Assembly (NCBI RefSeq): GCF_023036475.1
Contig: NZ_JAJQKI010000005.1
Coordinates: forward strand, 124,001-188,000
Origin: Bacillus pinisoli
Lineage (GTDB): Bacteria; Bacillota; Bacilli; Bacillales; SA4
Direction: 5' to 3'
Length of the DNA: 64,000 nt
Shown here piece by piece: positions 19,549 to 29,094 of the stretch. A model generated the notes under the pieces. It saw only the letters and a list, made by a program, of their open reading frames with translations. It was not told where the DNA came from and searched no databases. Numbering within the stretch: position 1 is the first letter of the stretch; every line of letters starts with the position of its first letter. A program made the position numbers and the translations under genes.

Positions 19549-20628
19549 ATGAGGATTGTTATATCTGGATATTATGGATTTCATAACATTGGTGATGAAG
19601 CGATTTTATATTCAATCATCCAATCATTAAAGAGTTATGAACAAAATGTTAAGATTACGGTTTTATCGAATGATCCTGAGTTTACGAGACATACGTATGG
19701 GGTTGATGCTGTAAACAGATGGAATATAAAAGAGGTATTACACTCACTCAAAAAAAGCGATGGATTGATTAGTGGTGGAGGGAGTCTCTTACAAGACCAA
19801 ACTGGGTGGAAAAGTATCCCTTACTATACGGGGATTATGGCACTAGCAAAAATCGCTAAAAAACCAATTTTTGTCTATGCACAAGGAATGGGACCAATAA
19901 ACAAGGTATTTAGTAAAAGAATTGTTAATTTAGCTTTAAATAGAGTTAGTGCTATTACTGTAAGGGATGAACGATCAAAAGAATTACTTAAATCGTTAAA
20001 TGTAATCAAACCGATTGGTCTTGTACCAGATCCCGTCTTAGGATTATCTGTTGGGGCTACAGAAAGTGAATGGATTAACAGTTTGAATACTTCAAAGCAG
20101 TTCATTGTGGTATCTGTCCGTGACTGGCAAACAAAGTATGCTTATCTAAAGAATATTGCAGATTCTTTATCTATGTTCATAGAAGACTATCAGGTCATCC
20201 TCCTCCCCATGCATGGAAAGCATGACGAGGAAACATCAAAGAAATTAAATGAAATGTTGGACAACAAAGCTCTTATTGCTCCCTATGAAGCATCCATACA
20301 AGAGAAAATTGCAATTATCGGAAATGGTGCTCTACTAATTGGTATGAGATTACATGCATTAATCTTTGCTGCAATCACGAACACACCTTTTATTGCCTTG
20401 TCATATGATCCTAAGATTGATGTTTTTACAGAGCAAGCAAATCAAGTAGTAGCAGGACATGTTGAAATAAATAACTGGAGCGCTCAAACTTTAGCAGATG
20501 AAATCACAAAGGTGCTTCATCAATCAACCGTTTATAAAGAACGTTTAGAAAAGGCAACAGCGACCCTAAAATCTGAAGCAATACAGACCGCATCACAAGC
20601 TATTCAAGTATTTCGAAATCAGGATTAA
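19549..20628 (+). CDS. csaB: CsaB polysaccharide pyruvyl transferase
   Basis: 359 residues of the polysaccharide pyruvyl transferase family. It adds a pyruvate ketal from phosphoenolpyruvate to the SCWP ManNAc, and this ketal is the ligand recognised by SLH domains. Diagnostic features are the start MRIVISGYYGFHNIGDEAIL, the GGGSLLQD motif, VYAQGMGP and the C-terminal GMRLHALIFAA with its arginine and histidine. AAGGTGG precedes the ATG, and the gene follows DUF5693 almost without a gap. It is the last gene of the operon and is followed by a terminator. With five SLH proteins in this window, the functional link is strong. Confidence 0.96.
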   Translation: MRIVISGYYGFHNIGDEAILYSIIQSLKSYEQNVKITVLSNDPEFTRHTYGVDAVNRWNIKEVLHSLKKSDGLISGGGSLLQDQTGWKSIPYYTGIMALAKIAKKPIFVYAQGMGPINKVFSKRIVNLALNRVSAITVRDERSKELLKSLNVIKPIGLVPDPVLGLSVGATESEWINSLNTSKQFIVVSVRDWQTKYAYLKNIADSLSMFIEDYQVILLPMHGKHDEETSKKLNEMLDNKALIAPYEASIQEKIAIIGNGALLIGMRLHALIFAAITNTPFIALSYDPKIDVFTEQANQVVAGHVEINNWSAQTLADEITKVLHQSTVYKERLEKATATLKSEAIQTASQAIQVFRNQD

Positions 20629-20668
20629 AATTAAATTTTTAATTACTAACCTTTAATTAAGATCTCTA

Positions 20669-20691
20669 GCCTCATTCTTGAGGTCTTTTTT
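20669..20691 (+). terminator. Terminator after csaB
   Basis: GCCTCA and TGAGGT pair around TTCT (one G-U pair) and are followed by CTTTTTT. Confidence 0.75.
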
Positions 20692-20722
20692 ATGGGGTTA
20701 GTAAAACTACAAAGGCAAAAAA

Positions 20723-20750
20723 AATAAGATCTCTTTATCGAGATCTTATT
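20723..20750 (-). terminator. Terminator after the mnaA remnant, both strands
   Basis: A perfect 11-bp stem AATAAGATCTC / GAGATCTTATT lies directly after the mnaA remnant. Read on the minus strand it is followed by TTTTTT. It may also back up the csaB terminator. Confidence 0.88.
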
Positions 20751-20755
20751 TTCTG

Positions 20756-21447
20756 TTAAAAAGGTTTAAATGGTTCAGGTCTTGATTCCGATCTGCCAAA
20801 GTAGTGAAGTATGGATTGCACAATTCGATATGACGCAAGTCCATCACCATAAGGGTTAGAGGCATTGGACATTTTCTTATAAGCTGCTTTGTCATTAAGT
20901 AAGGAGTGAGTCATTTCATAAGTTGTCTCTTCTTCTGTTCCAGCAAGTCTTAACGTCCCTGCCTCAATTCCTTCTGGGCGTTCAGTAGTATCCCTTAGGA
21001 CTAAAACTGGAACTCCTAGTGATGGTGCCTCCTCCTGAACTCCTCCAGAGTCGGTTAAGATTAAGAATGATCTAGATGCAAAATTGTGAAAATCCAATAC
21101 ACCTAGCGGCTCAATCAGATGTACTCTCTCTTCGCTTCCAAATATCTCATTAGCAACCTCTCTAACTGCAAGATTTAAGTGTACTGGATAAACAACATGA
21201 ACATCATCATGTTCATTAACAATCCGCTTAATCGCTCTAAACATTCCAAGCATTGTTTCTCCTACTAATACTAAGTCGGGCTTTACTTCCTTCATAATTA
21301 AATCTAATCCTTTTAGTGCCTTAGTTGTAATCCCTGCAAAGGTTTGGCGATCCTTCATAATATCAAAATCATAGTCAGACTTGATTTTGAATACCTCAAG
21401 CACCTGGTCTAACATTTGTCGATGTTGAGCTATTACAGTAACAGTTG
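20756..21447 (-). pseudogene. Gutted UDP-GlcNAc 2-epimerase (mnaA) remnant
   Basis: The longest open frame (219 codons, 20756-21415) is homologous to the intact epimerase at 30289-31425 but has lost two parts. First, about 36 N-terminal residues including the FGTRPE motif: homology starts near 21447, right after an in-frame TGA. Second, residues equivalent to 97-213, removed exactly in frame (KPDLVLV is joined directly to GETMLGMF). The missing block contains all the expected catalytic residues (HGD, HVEAG, PEEMNR, TAHRREN). The C-terminal LTDSGGVQEEAPSLG region is intact. It cannot be an active epimerase. A GGAGGTGATC site remains upstream but is not followed by a usable start. It lies convergent to csaB, whose pathway needs UDP-ManNAc. 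Confidence 0.9.
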
Positions 21448-21585
21448 ATCACCTCCATTGGTTTCGGTGGCTTGAACTTGGTAAAAACTTAGCATTTGAA
21501 AACAGAGTAGAACAAATGCTTATTTCAACTTGTCAGAAATTGAATAAAAGTAAGGTTGAAATGTTAAGAAGTGCATAAAGAAGAC

Positions 21586-21605
21586 CTCAATAATATGAGG
21601 TAATC
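21586..21605 (-). terminator. Terminator overlapping the end of the 132-residue lipoprotein gene
   Basis: Minus strand ACCTCA-TATTAT-TGAGGT begins directly after the TGA and is followed by CTTCTTT. Confidence 0.7.
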
Positions 21606-22002
21606 ATTCTTCTGCAATCTCCAACTTTTTGTAGTAATTATCTACAATCGGATGAATGTCTGGGTTTGAATCATAATAGGTATTATAAATTTCATTTAGG
21701 GTAAATTTAAAATCTTTTTTACCATCAAAAAGGGCAATGCCGTACCGCCATCCAGAACGTTTTTCTTGATTGTTTTGCGGAGTAAATTCTATATCTTTGA
21801 TCAGTGATAAAAATTCATCAATTTGTTCTTGCTTAGTTATCTTTTTTGAAGCACCAGTCGAACCATCTTGAATGATGACTTTATCTACATTTTCAATTTT
21901 GGCATCCTTATAAAATCCTTCTAATGATTGCGTTTTTCCATTTGTACAAGCAGTTATAAAAAACAGACTTACCAATAGAGTTAGGAATAAAATTTTTTTC
22001 AT
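21604..22002 (-). CDS. Small lipoprotein of unknown function
   Basis: 132 residues with a signal peptide ending in the lipobox FITAC (Cys at about 19). The mature part (about 113 residues) has the pattern IENVDKVIIQDGSTGASKKI and a C-terminal YNTYYDSNPDI stretch. It looks like a small alpha/beta lipoprotein in which a helix is packed on strands. I do not recognise a named family. It is flanked by two decayed genes, so it may be a surviving fragment of an older gene neighbourhood. Ribosome site: AGGTGATTT before the ATG. Confidence 0.75.
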   Translation of the reverse strand: MKKILFLTLLVSLFFITACTNGKTQSLEGFYKDAKIENVDKVIIQDGSTGASKKITKQEQIDEFLSLIKDIEFTPQNNQEKRSGWRYGIALFDGKKDFKFTLNEIYNTYYDSNPDIHPIVDNYYKKLEIAEE

Positions 22003-22126
22003 TAAATCACCTACAATAAATTAATTCAATTACCTATTAGACGAATTAGATTACAAGAAGTTACACTATAAAAATTTGGCATAGGTAGTAACCCATTCAA
22101 TTATATTGAGTATTCTAACAAAAAAT

Positions 22127-22395
22127 TTAACCACCGTCGGTAGTAGCTTTTGTACCCTTTGTAACTTTTAATTTCTAACATGGAAAGATTTTAGTTGTTT
22201 TTAGTTTATTAATCGTCTCCAATTCTTTTATAGACATACCATTCTTTTTGGCAATGGCATAGAGCATATCACCTTTTTCAACCTGAACTTGGCTATACTG
22301 AGTTCCTTTAGCTTCTGCTCCATCTAAGTTAGTAAATCCAATAAAGCTTGCAATTCCAAGTGACAACACCATCATTCTTATAAGGTTTTTTTCAT
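22127..22395 (-). pseudogene. Decayed secreted LysM-domain protein gene
   Basis: A GGAGGAATAACAG ribosome site leads to ATG AAA AAA ACC TTA TAA, but the signal peptide (IRMMVLSLGIASFIGF...GAEA) and the LysM domain (VQVEKGDMLYAIAKKNGMSI) continue in another frame. Adding one A to the run of seven restores MKKNLIRMMVLSLG, so a single-base loss is implied. At the other end the expected IFPGQKLKV reads IFPC, stop, KLKV, because CAG has become TAG (and GGT has become TGT). The frame then runs on for 15 codons to TAA at 22127. LysM proteins bind peptidoglycan. This copy is very probably dead unless the A-run slips. Confidence 0.82.
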
Positions 22396-22502
22396 CTGTT
22401 ATTCCTCCAAATTGTAACTTAATGGAATAAATGGCCAATTGATTCTTTCCAATATGTTAGTCGAGGATTGCTCCAAAAGGTTACAGGCAATCACAAAGAT
22501 TC

Positions 22503-22545
22503 TCAAAAAAATAAAGTGAGTGTAATTAAGCTCACTTTACTTCGA
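22503..22545 (-). terminator. Terminator at the end of the YkuD-stalk gene
   Basis: Minus strand AAAGTGAG and CTCACTTT form a stem and are followed by ATTTTTTT. The stem partly overlaps the stop codon of the gene. Confidence 0.8.
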
Positions 22546-23611
22546 TATATACCCTTTTTAAGTCCCCATTATAATCAACTCTTGCACCTAGCGCTTCGCT
22601 GACAAAACGAACGGGTATGAGTGTCCGATTGTTCATGATGATTGGTTCAACATCTAAAAAATGCTCTACTCCATTTATGCTTGTCTTTTTGCTTCCAATG
22701 GTTAATCTTATTTTAATATTATCTTTATTAATACTGACAGATTTGTTTGATGGTATATAGTCTACATCTGCTCCTAGATACTCAAATAATCCCCTTAAAG
22801 GCAATAGTGTTCTTGAGTTATGAAGAACAGGAGCTTGGTCCGTAAATAACTTGTTATGGTTTACTAGAACCATTAGCTCATTAATTTTAGTAACATTTGC
22901 ACTTATTGTTTCATTCACTTCGTTTTCTAAACTAGTAACTACTACTGGTTTCTTTGTTGGATCTAACTTGGCCATTAATAAAAGAAGATGAGGCTGTGAC
23001 ATCGCTATACACCCAAGAGTCGGACTAGTATCACTCCTCCAACTGTGAAGAAAGATTGCACTTCCTTTACCCGGAATAATAGGATTCATATTATAATCAA
23101 CAACGATTACGTATTGATATAATGGATGATTAAGTTGCTCATAAGAATTCCATCTTACTACTGGATTTCCTGTATAGTGCACCATTTTATTGTAATCGCT
23201 AGACTGAACATCATCAATCCAGAAATAATGGCTGGTTACCTTAGTATAAGGTAATTCTACATCGCTTGGTTTAGCTTCAGTACCAAACGAGCTCTCCAAG
23301 CCAAATAACCCAATTGGTGTTCTACCGTCCCCTTCAGCTTTTTCTTTTGATAGTCCATTCTTACCAAAAACCACCCCAACATTCTCTATTGTTTTTACCC
23401 ATGTCCCATCTAGATTTTCGTATAGTACTAAATTTCCCTTGGTAGAATTTATATGATCACCAGTTACTACAACAATTTGTTTTGTTTGATTAAATAAACT
23501 AAAAGAATTTACATAATCATCTTCTTCGATATTGGCAGCATAAATGCTTTTAATATCTAATAAAAAGATAAAAGTAAAAGACAAAATAGTTAATAGTTTT
23601 ATAGTTTTCAA
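22532..23611 (-). CDS. Secreted L,D-transpeptidase (YkuD) with C-terminal stalk domain
   Basis: 359 residues. A signal peptide ends near YAA (residue 26). The YkuD catalytic domain covers about residues 40-225 with H189 (IFLHSW) and the nucleophile C201 in SPTLGC. It belongs to the longer YafK/ErfK-like branch with the EGDGRTPIGLF motif. L,D-transpeptidases make 3-3 cross-links in peptidoglycan or attach proteins to it. A single stalk domain (copper amine oxidase N-like, HNSRTLLPLRGLFE ... NRTLIPVRFVSEALG) occupies the last 110 residues. It is divergent from a second YkuD-stalk gene 150 bases away. Confidence 0.92.
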   Translation of the reverse strand: MKTIKLLTILSFTFIFLLDIKSIYAANIEEDDYVNSFSLFNQTKQIVVVTGDHINSTKGNLVLYENLDGTWVKTIENVGVVFGKNGLSKEKAEGDGRTPIGLFGLESSFGTEAKPSDVELPYTKVTSHYFWIDDVQSSDYNKMVHYTGNPVVRWNSYEQLNHPLYQYVIVVDYNMNPIIPGKGSAIFLHSWRSDTSPTLGCIAMSQPHLLLLMAKLDPTKKPVVVTSLENEVNETISANVTKINELMVLVNHNKLFTDQAPVLHNSRTLLPLRGLFEYLGADVDYIPSNKSVSINKDNIKIRLTIGSKKTSINGVEHFLDVEPIIMNNRTLIPVRFVSEALGARVDYNGDLKRVYIEVK

Positions 23612-23791
23612 TGTCTTCCCCCTTAGAAGTATTGCTCTTACATCCTAACATATTACTACTATTATCTCACCAAAATAAGGAGTAGAAAAGTGTCGAAATA
23701 TCATTCGATTATATTACATATTTTTACAATAAATACACCTTTATTCCTATATAATTAATCCTAATTGTATATAGTGAGGAGTACTAGTAAA

Positions 23792-24697
23792 ATGAAAAAA
23801 TTATTTATTTTATTAACAACTATTTTTTTAATTGCAACTTTTGGGTCATCAGCAGAAGCAAGTTCAAAGAATCAAATTATCATTATTAATAAAGCAGTAA
23901 ACCAACTAGCATTCTACAACAATGGTAAATTAGTAAAAACATTTCCGGTCGCTACAGGAAAGAAAAGATCCTATACACCTGAAGGGACCTTTAAGATTGT
24001 AAATAAAATAAAGAATAGACCTTATTATACTGGTAAGGTTCCAGGTGGAGATCCAAGAAATCCCCTTGGAAATAGGTGGCTAGGTTTGGAGGCAAGAGGA
24101 ACATATGGAACAACTTATGGGATCCATGGTAATAATAATGAGGCCACTATTGGAAAATATGTAAGCTCAGGTTGTGTTAGGATGCATAATAAAGATATTA
24201 ACTGGTTATTTGATCAAGTCCACAATCATACAAAGGTTGTAATTACTCATACTAATAAATCATTTGATATAATAGCATCCTCAAGTGGATATAAAGTAGA
24301 AGTCATTCCAGTAACTAAGCCAGTAGTAAAAGCTCCAGATTATACTCCATTAGGCCTTGATATCTTTGTCAATAATAATAAGGTGAACTTTGACCAACAA
24401 CCAGTTTTAAAATCAAATCGAACTTTGGCTCCGATTAGAGCTATTTTTGAACAGTTAGGAGCAAGTGTACACTATGACTCAACAACTCGTGTCATTACCA
24501 TTACAAAGGCTGAAACCACTATAAAACTAACAATGGATAAAAAAGAGGCAATAAAAAATAATGAAGAAGTTCTGTTGGATGTCGAGCCAATGATTATAAA
24601 TAATCGTACCCTTCTTCCAGTTCGTTTTATTAGTGAGTCCATTGGTGCAAGTGTTCAGCATGATGCAAAAAAAGGTATATATATAACGGTTAATTAA
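23792..24697 (+). CDS. Secreted L,D-transpeptidase (YkuD) with C-terminal stalk domain
   Basis: 301 residues from the ATG at 23792, chosen because GAGGAG lies about 10 bases before it; the upstream ATG has no site. A signal peptide ends near AEA (residue 23). The YkuD domain spans about 25-165 with H112 (GIHGN) and the nucleophile C128 in SSGCVRM. The last 105 residues are a stalk domain with RTLAPIRAIFEQLGA and RTLLPVRFISESIGA. The catalytic domain is of the short classical type and differs from its divergent neighbour, while the stalk domains are alike. This suggests domain sharing rather than a simple tandem duplication. Confidence 0.92.
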   Translation: MKKLFILLTTIFLIATFGSSAEASSKNQIIIINKAVNQLAFYNNGKLVKTFPVATGKKRSYTPEGTFKIVNKIKNRPYYTGKVPGGDPRNPLGNRWLGLEARGTYGTTYGIHGNNNEATIGKYVSSGCVRMHNKDINWLFDQVHNHTKVVITHTNKSFDIIASSSGYKVEVIPVTKPVVKAPDYTPLGLDIFVNNNKVNFDQQPVLKSNRTLAPIRAIFEQLGASVHYDSTTRVITITKAETTIKLTMDKKEAIKNNEEVLLDVEPMIINNRTLLPVRFISESIGASVQHDAKKGIYITVN

Positions 24698-24827
24698 GGA
24701 TTATTAGATGAGGTGAGTCTTCCCCCACTCCCTTTTTTTTGCTGGAATTTTATATTAAAGTCAATAATTGAACCGTATGTCAGCTCAACAAATTTTCATT
24801 TTTTAAGATAGTCTCTAAAGACAACAT

Positions 24828-24874
24828 AAAAAGACCCGAATATGACTTTTTATAAGCCTCATTATTCGGGACTA
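24828..24874 (-). terminator. Terminator of the DUF4127 gene
   Basis: Minus strand TCCCGAATA and TATTCGGGTC pair across a loop of about 25 bases and are followed by TTTTT. Confidence 0.7.
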
Positions 24875-24924
24875 CGATCAATACTCAGTAGTTATATTCT
24901 TTAAATCAGATTGAAAGTTAAAAA

Positions 24925-26553
24925 TTATTCAACAGCAATCTTCGGCTCTAAACTAATATCAAAGAGTCTTTTCCAAGGGAAATCGAAATATACCTCTTCT
25001 AATTCTTTTGCGATTATGTATTTCGATTCATTTGTTTGATATACAAATTTTTCATTCTTTAAAGAGTTAAACCAAAAGTGTGTACGATTAATAACCTTAT
25101 CTTTAGAAAAGTTATATGTTTGCTCATAGTGATCATCCAAATCTAAATAATCACCATTTATGTTGGTAACATATTGTTTTATTTCATCATGCAAGTCATT
25201 TTTATAACCTTCGTCCTTAGCCAATCTACTTAATAAAAATTCAATGTGTGATTTGGTAGCACTTTTGAGTATCGTCTCATTCATATTTAGATTGTTATTT
25301 AGCATAGAAAAACGAGTGGAAGAATGAGATATAGCAATACCAATTGTGTTTCCGATTGTATTCCAGCTTGAGAAACCATAGAGTTGGGAGATATCAACAT
25401 TTTCTTTCAAGTAGGTCATAAAACGATCATCTCTTGTTTTTACATCAGCATCGATGATAGAGACAGGTTTTTTTTCCTTTAAAAGGGCATTAATCTTCTT
25501 AGTTGCAGCCATAAATTTTGCAGATTTTTCACCTTTAACTATGGTGTTAATAAATAAATGAATATCTGCATCTGCTTCAGAGTCAGTAATTACTCCATTT
25601 ATTGCGGTAATATGTTTTTCTATATTTTCTTGCGTTGTCATTGACTCAAAATAACCAGTTGAGGTAGGACCTTCCTTGTCTACATAATGGAGATAGTGTT
25701 TTGGTTTTATATTATAATAACTGTTAATATACCTTGATATTAGAATCAAACTATCCTCGTCAGTCCCGCTAAAAAAAACAAGTTGATTTTCTGACAGGTT
25801 CAGAGCTTTTGATTTCTCTTTTAATAACTCGGTCTCAAATCGATGAAGTCCTGTTTTAGAGGCATCGTCTTGGGATAAGATTAAATAATCAATATAGCCT
25901 TCGGACAACCATTCAATCATTGTAATGTTGATCAAATGATTTCTTTCTCTAGCATCCAAATACTTAGTGAGAATTTCCTTTGGTATTGTTTTCTCTAGAT
26001 TTTTTAGTGCATTTTCTTTTTCCTTCATATTTAAATTATAAACCTCGTCATACAAAATGGCCCAATTTCTAATGCTCCAATAAATGTCTAAGGATTCTTT
26101 TTCACTAACTGTAACAGCAAGTCTTTGAACTGCATTAAAAACATAAATTGGTTTATCCGGATATTTTATTTTTAATTCTTTGATTATTTCTATGTTTTTT
26201 AGCGCTTTCTCTTTACTAGTTTGTAATGTTCTGGATGCTACTAACCCCCCAAAGCCAATCATATCAATGGATATGATAAATCCGTCAACATCCTCTCCAT
26301 GATTAATTAACCAGTTCCTTAAGTTTTCTGTATTTCCAGGGTTTTGGAAGTTACCCAAATCCTCCCTTTTTGGAAATATTGTATTTATTCCTCCTATTTC
26401 TGCTATTTTTTGAGCATCATATACATTTATAGGTCGGTCATCTAATGGGACAATAGCAAGGGTTGGAATATTTTCTTTACTTTGAGCGAAGAAAAACAAA
26501 ACTAAAATAAACACACTTATAGTAATAAATATCAATAATTTAAATTTAAACAT
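24925..26553 (-). CDS. DUF4127 family protein
   Basis: 542 residues. A signal peptide or N-terminal anchor (residues 4-23) is followed by the hallmark start of DUF4127, IVPLDDRPINVYDAQ, and the FPKREDLGNF motif. The family is found mainly in Firmicutes and has no established function that I know of. The paired DDRP and SQDDAS motifs suggest a metal- or phosphate-binding active site (inference). AGGAG lies 13 bases before the ATG. It is a single-gene unit with its own terminator, upstream of no obvious partner. Its location among wall genes is the only hint of function. Confidence 0.88.
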   Translation of the reverse strand: MFKFKLLIFITISVFILVLFFFAQSKENIPTLAIVPLDDRPINVYDAQKIAEIGGINTIFPKREDLGNFQNPGNTENLRNWLINHGEDVDGFIISIDMIGFGGLVASRTLQTSKEKALKNIEIIKELKIKYPDKPIYVFNAVQRLAVTVSEKESLDIYWSIRNWAILYDEVYNLNMKEKENALKNLEKTIPKEILTKYLDARERNHLINITMIEWLSEGYIDYLILSQDDASKTGLHRFETELLKEKSKALNLSENQLVFFSGTDEDSLILISRYINSYYNIKPKHYLHYVDKEGPTSTGYFESMTTQENIEKHITAINGVITDSEADADIHLFINTIVKGEKSAKFMAATKKINALLKEKKPVSIIDADVKTRDDRFMTYLKENVDISQLYGFSSWNTIGNTIGIAISHSSTRFSMLNNNLNMNETILKSATKSHIEFLLSRLAKDEGYKNDLHDEIKQYVTNINGDYLDLDDHYEQTYNFSKDKVINRTHFWFNSLKNEKFVYQTNESKYIIAKELEEVYFDFPWKRLFDISLEPKIAVE

Positions 26554-26803
26554 TACTTTATATTAACTCCTATTTTTTAGGATTATAGATTAAACATTCT
26601 TCATTCGGTGAGAATCTCTCATAAAAGCTGGTATTTGTTCAATATAGTAATCAGGCAAGAAGGATGTCTTTATAAATTATAATATAATTGACTACAATAA
26701 GTTGCAACTCGATAATTTAGACGTTCCTTTCGTACTTCTTTTAAGATTAAGAACTTACATAGATAATCCTTTAATAAGAGTAACCGCCTAATTTTTTTAT
26801 ATA

Positions 26804-27673
26804 TTATTTACTTATTTTATGAATGTATTTACTGACTTCGTCTCTCAGATCATCCCTCTTCAGCGCAAAGTCAATTGTAGCTTTAATAAAACCAAATTTA
26901 TCACCGACATCATACCTAGTCCCATCAAAATTATATGCATATACAGCTTGTTTTTCCGTTAGTTTGCAAATGGCGTCAGTAAGTTGTACTTCTCCCCCTG
27001 CGCCAGGGGGTAGTTTCTCTAGTATTTCAAATATTTCTGGTCTTAGTATGTACCTACCCATTATGGCAAAGTTAGAGGGGGCATCATGTACTGCTGGCTT
27101 TTCAACCAAAGTATCCACCTTATAAAGATTTCTTTCTAATTCATATTTATTATAATCTACAATTCCATATTTAGAGACATCTTGGTCTGGAACAAGCTGA
27201 CCACCTATAACACTTGTTTGGTATCGATTAAACACATCAATCATCTGCAGTAAACACGGCTTCTCAGAGAGGACAATGTCATCTCCAAGCATTACTGCAA
27301 AGGGTTCATTTCCGATAAAACGACGCGCACAATATATCGCATGACCTAAACCATTTGGCTCTTTTTGTCGAACATAGTGAATATTTGCTAAATTAGAGAT
27401 CGCCTTTACTTGTTCTAGACTCTCCCATTTTTCTTTGCTCGTAAGTACTTCTTCAAGTTCATAGGATTTATCAAAATGGTCTTCAATAGCTCTTTTTCCC
27501 CGACCACTTATAATCATTATATCTTCTATCCCTGAAGCAACTGCTTCCTCTACAATATATTGAATAGTAGGTTTATCTACAATCGGTAGCATTTCTTTTG
27601 GTTGAGCCTTCGTGGCCGGCAAGAATCGAGTACCCAAACCTGCAGCAGGAATAACTGCTTTGCGGATTTTCAT
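26804..27673 (-). CDS. galU: UTP-glucose-1-phosphate uridylyltransferase
   Basis: 289 residues. It makes UDP-glucose from UTP and glucose-1-phosphate. The nucleotide-binding start [20 protein letters not shown], the [14 protein letters not shown] segment, [12 protein letters not shown], the metal-binding [10 protein letters not shown] and the C-terminal [13 protein letters not shown] are all intact. Named gtaB in B. subtilis, where it also lies near lytR and mnaA. UDP-glucose here can feed GalE (50818-51831) and wall or capsule glycans. AGGTGGTG precedes the ATG. Confidence 0.97.
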   Translation of the reverse strand: MKIRKAVIPAAGLGTRFLPATKAQPKEMLPIVDKPTIQYIVEEAVASGIEDIMIISGRGKRAIEDHFDKSYELEEVLTSKEKWESLEQVKAISNLANIHYVRQKEPNGLGHAIYCARRFIGNEPFAVMLGDDIVLSEKPCLLQMIDVFNRYQTSVIGGQLVPDQDVSKYGIVDYNKYELERNLYKVDTLVEKPAVHDAPSNFAIMGRYILRPEIFEILEKLPPGAGGEVQLTDAICKLTEKQAVYAYNFDGTRYDVGDKFGFIKATIDFALKRDDLRDEVSKYIHKISK

Positions 27674-27797
27674 GTTAACACCACCTAACTTATTTAACTA
27701 ATGTTAGCCAACAAACTTTTGACCTTTTGTCTTTGAAAATAGTGTATATAGTTGAGTTATTATAATAAAGAAATATTAGTTAATGTTATGATTACAT

Positions 27798-27836
27798 ACT
27801 GTTCTTTTATACTAACATAATGTTATTTAGAACAGT
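27798..27836. repeat. 39-base interrupted inverted repeat between galU and lytR2
   Basis: ACTGTTCT and AGAACAGT form 8-bp arms, with a smaller AACAT-A-ATGTT palindrome in the centre. It sits in the 390-base gap between divergent galU and the second LCP gene and could be an operator. Nothing else recognisable is in the gap apart from a TATAAT-like box near 28002. Confidence 0.4.
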
Positions 27837-28062
27837 CTTATATAAATAGTTAGATTAATAATTGTATGACTTTAATAATTTTCAAAGCTAATATAAAATT
27901 CATTATATACTAAAAGATTTAAGTACAGGGCTATGGTGATTTGTAGTAAAGTTCCTCTTTTTTTCCTGAATTTTATAACTATCCCTTAGCATTCAGTTGG
28001 GTTATAATCTATAAGGTTAAAGAAAAATTATTAGAAACCACACAGAAAGAGGACAAAGAAAG

Positions 28063-29004
28063 ATGAGTAAAAGTTCTTTACAAATAAAGAAAAAACCAAA
28101 GAAGTGGCTATGGATTTTACTGAGTGTTATAGGTGCCTTAATAATTGGCATATCCGCCTATGTCTATTCGATTTATCATTCTGTGCAGCAAACTGCTAAT
28201 CAGATGTTTGAACAGCCCAAACGTGAACGATCTGAAAAACGATTGGAGAAAGTTGAATTTGTGGAAAAAGATCCGATTTCAGTATTAATTATGGGTGTCG
28301 ATGAAAGAGCAAATGACCGAGGGCGTTCAGATACTATGATCGTCATGACTGTAAATCCTGAACTACAATCAATGCAAATGGTCAGCATTCCTCGTGATAC
28401 GAGAACCGAAATAATCGGAAAAGGAATTCAAGACAAGATCAATCACGCTTATGCTTTTGGCGGAACAGATATGGCTGTTGAAACTGTCGAAAATTTCTTA
28501 GATATTCCTATTGATTACTATGTCAAAGTCAATATGGAAAGCTTTAAAGAGATTGTTGATGCGGTTGGGGGAGTAACAGTAAATAATCCTTTTGAATTTA
28601 AGGAAGGTGGCCTCACATTTATTAAAGGCGAAATAAATCTTAATGGGGAACAAGCCCTTGCGTATGCTAGGATGCGAAAGCAGGATCCTAGAGGTGATTT
28701 TGGTCGACAGGACCGTCAAAAGCAAATCATTATGGGTGTTATTCAAAAAGGAGCAAGTTTCTCTACATTAGGAAAACATGATGATATTCTAGCTGTTCTA
28801 GGTAAGAATATTAAAACTAATTTAACCTTTGAACAAATGGTTGACCTTCAAGCTAATTATAAAGAGGCACGCCATAATCTTGAGCAATTCCAGATTAATG
28901 GTGGTGGACAAACTATTAATAGAATCTATTATTATGTGGTGCCTGAAACCGAGAGGTTAAGTTTATCTGAGAAATTAAATAAACATTTGAATTTAGTCCC
29001 ATAA
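28063..29004 (+). CDS. LytR-CpsA-Psr (LCP) family wall polymer ligase, second copy
   Basis: 313 residues: a basic cytoplasmic tail (KKKPKKW), one membrane helix at about 15-37 and the LCP domain. Conserved stretches are SIPRDTRTEI, KINHAYAFGG, FLDIPIDYYVKVN, AYARMRKQDPRGDFGRQDRQ, with the basic residues that bind the pyrophosphate-lipid substrate. It is similar to the copy at 1973-2935 along its whole length. Having two LCP proteins fits two separate wall polymers (SCWP and another) but could also be simple redundancy. GAAAGAGGA precedes the ATG. A terminator follows. Confidence 0.93.
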   Translation: MSKSSLQIKKKPKKWLWILLSVIGALIIGISAYVYSIYHSVQQTANQMFEQPKRERSEKRLEKVEFVEKDPISVLIMGVDERANDRGRSDTMIVMTVNPELQSMQMVSIPRDTRTEIIGKGIQDKINHAYAFGGTDMAVETVENFLDIPIDYYVKVNMESFKEIVDAVGGVTVNNPFEFKEGGLTFIKGEINLNGEQALAYARMRKQDPRGDFGRQDRQKQIIMGVIQKGASFSTLGKHDDILAVLGKNIKTNLTFEQMVDLQANYKEARHNLEQFQINGGGQTINRIYYYVVPETERLSLSEKLNKHLNLVP

Positions 29005-29015
29005 TTAATATTTTA

Positions 29016-29052
29016 AAAAAACCGTGAAGAGATTAACTCTTTACGGTTTTTT
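29016..29052 (+). terminator. Terminator after the second LCP gene
   Basis: AAACCGTGAAGAG pairs with CTCTTTACGGTTT (one mismatch) around a short loop and is followed by TTTTATT. Confidence 0.88.
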
Positions 29053-29094
29053 ATTCAATAAAATTTTACGGAAAGTATACCAATAACATATTCG

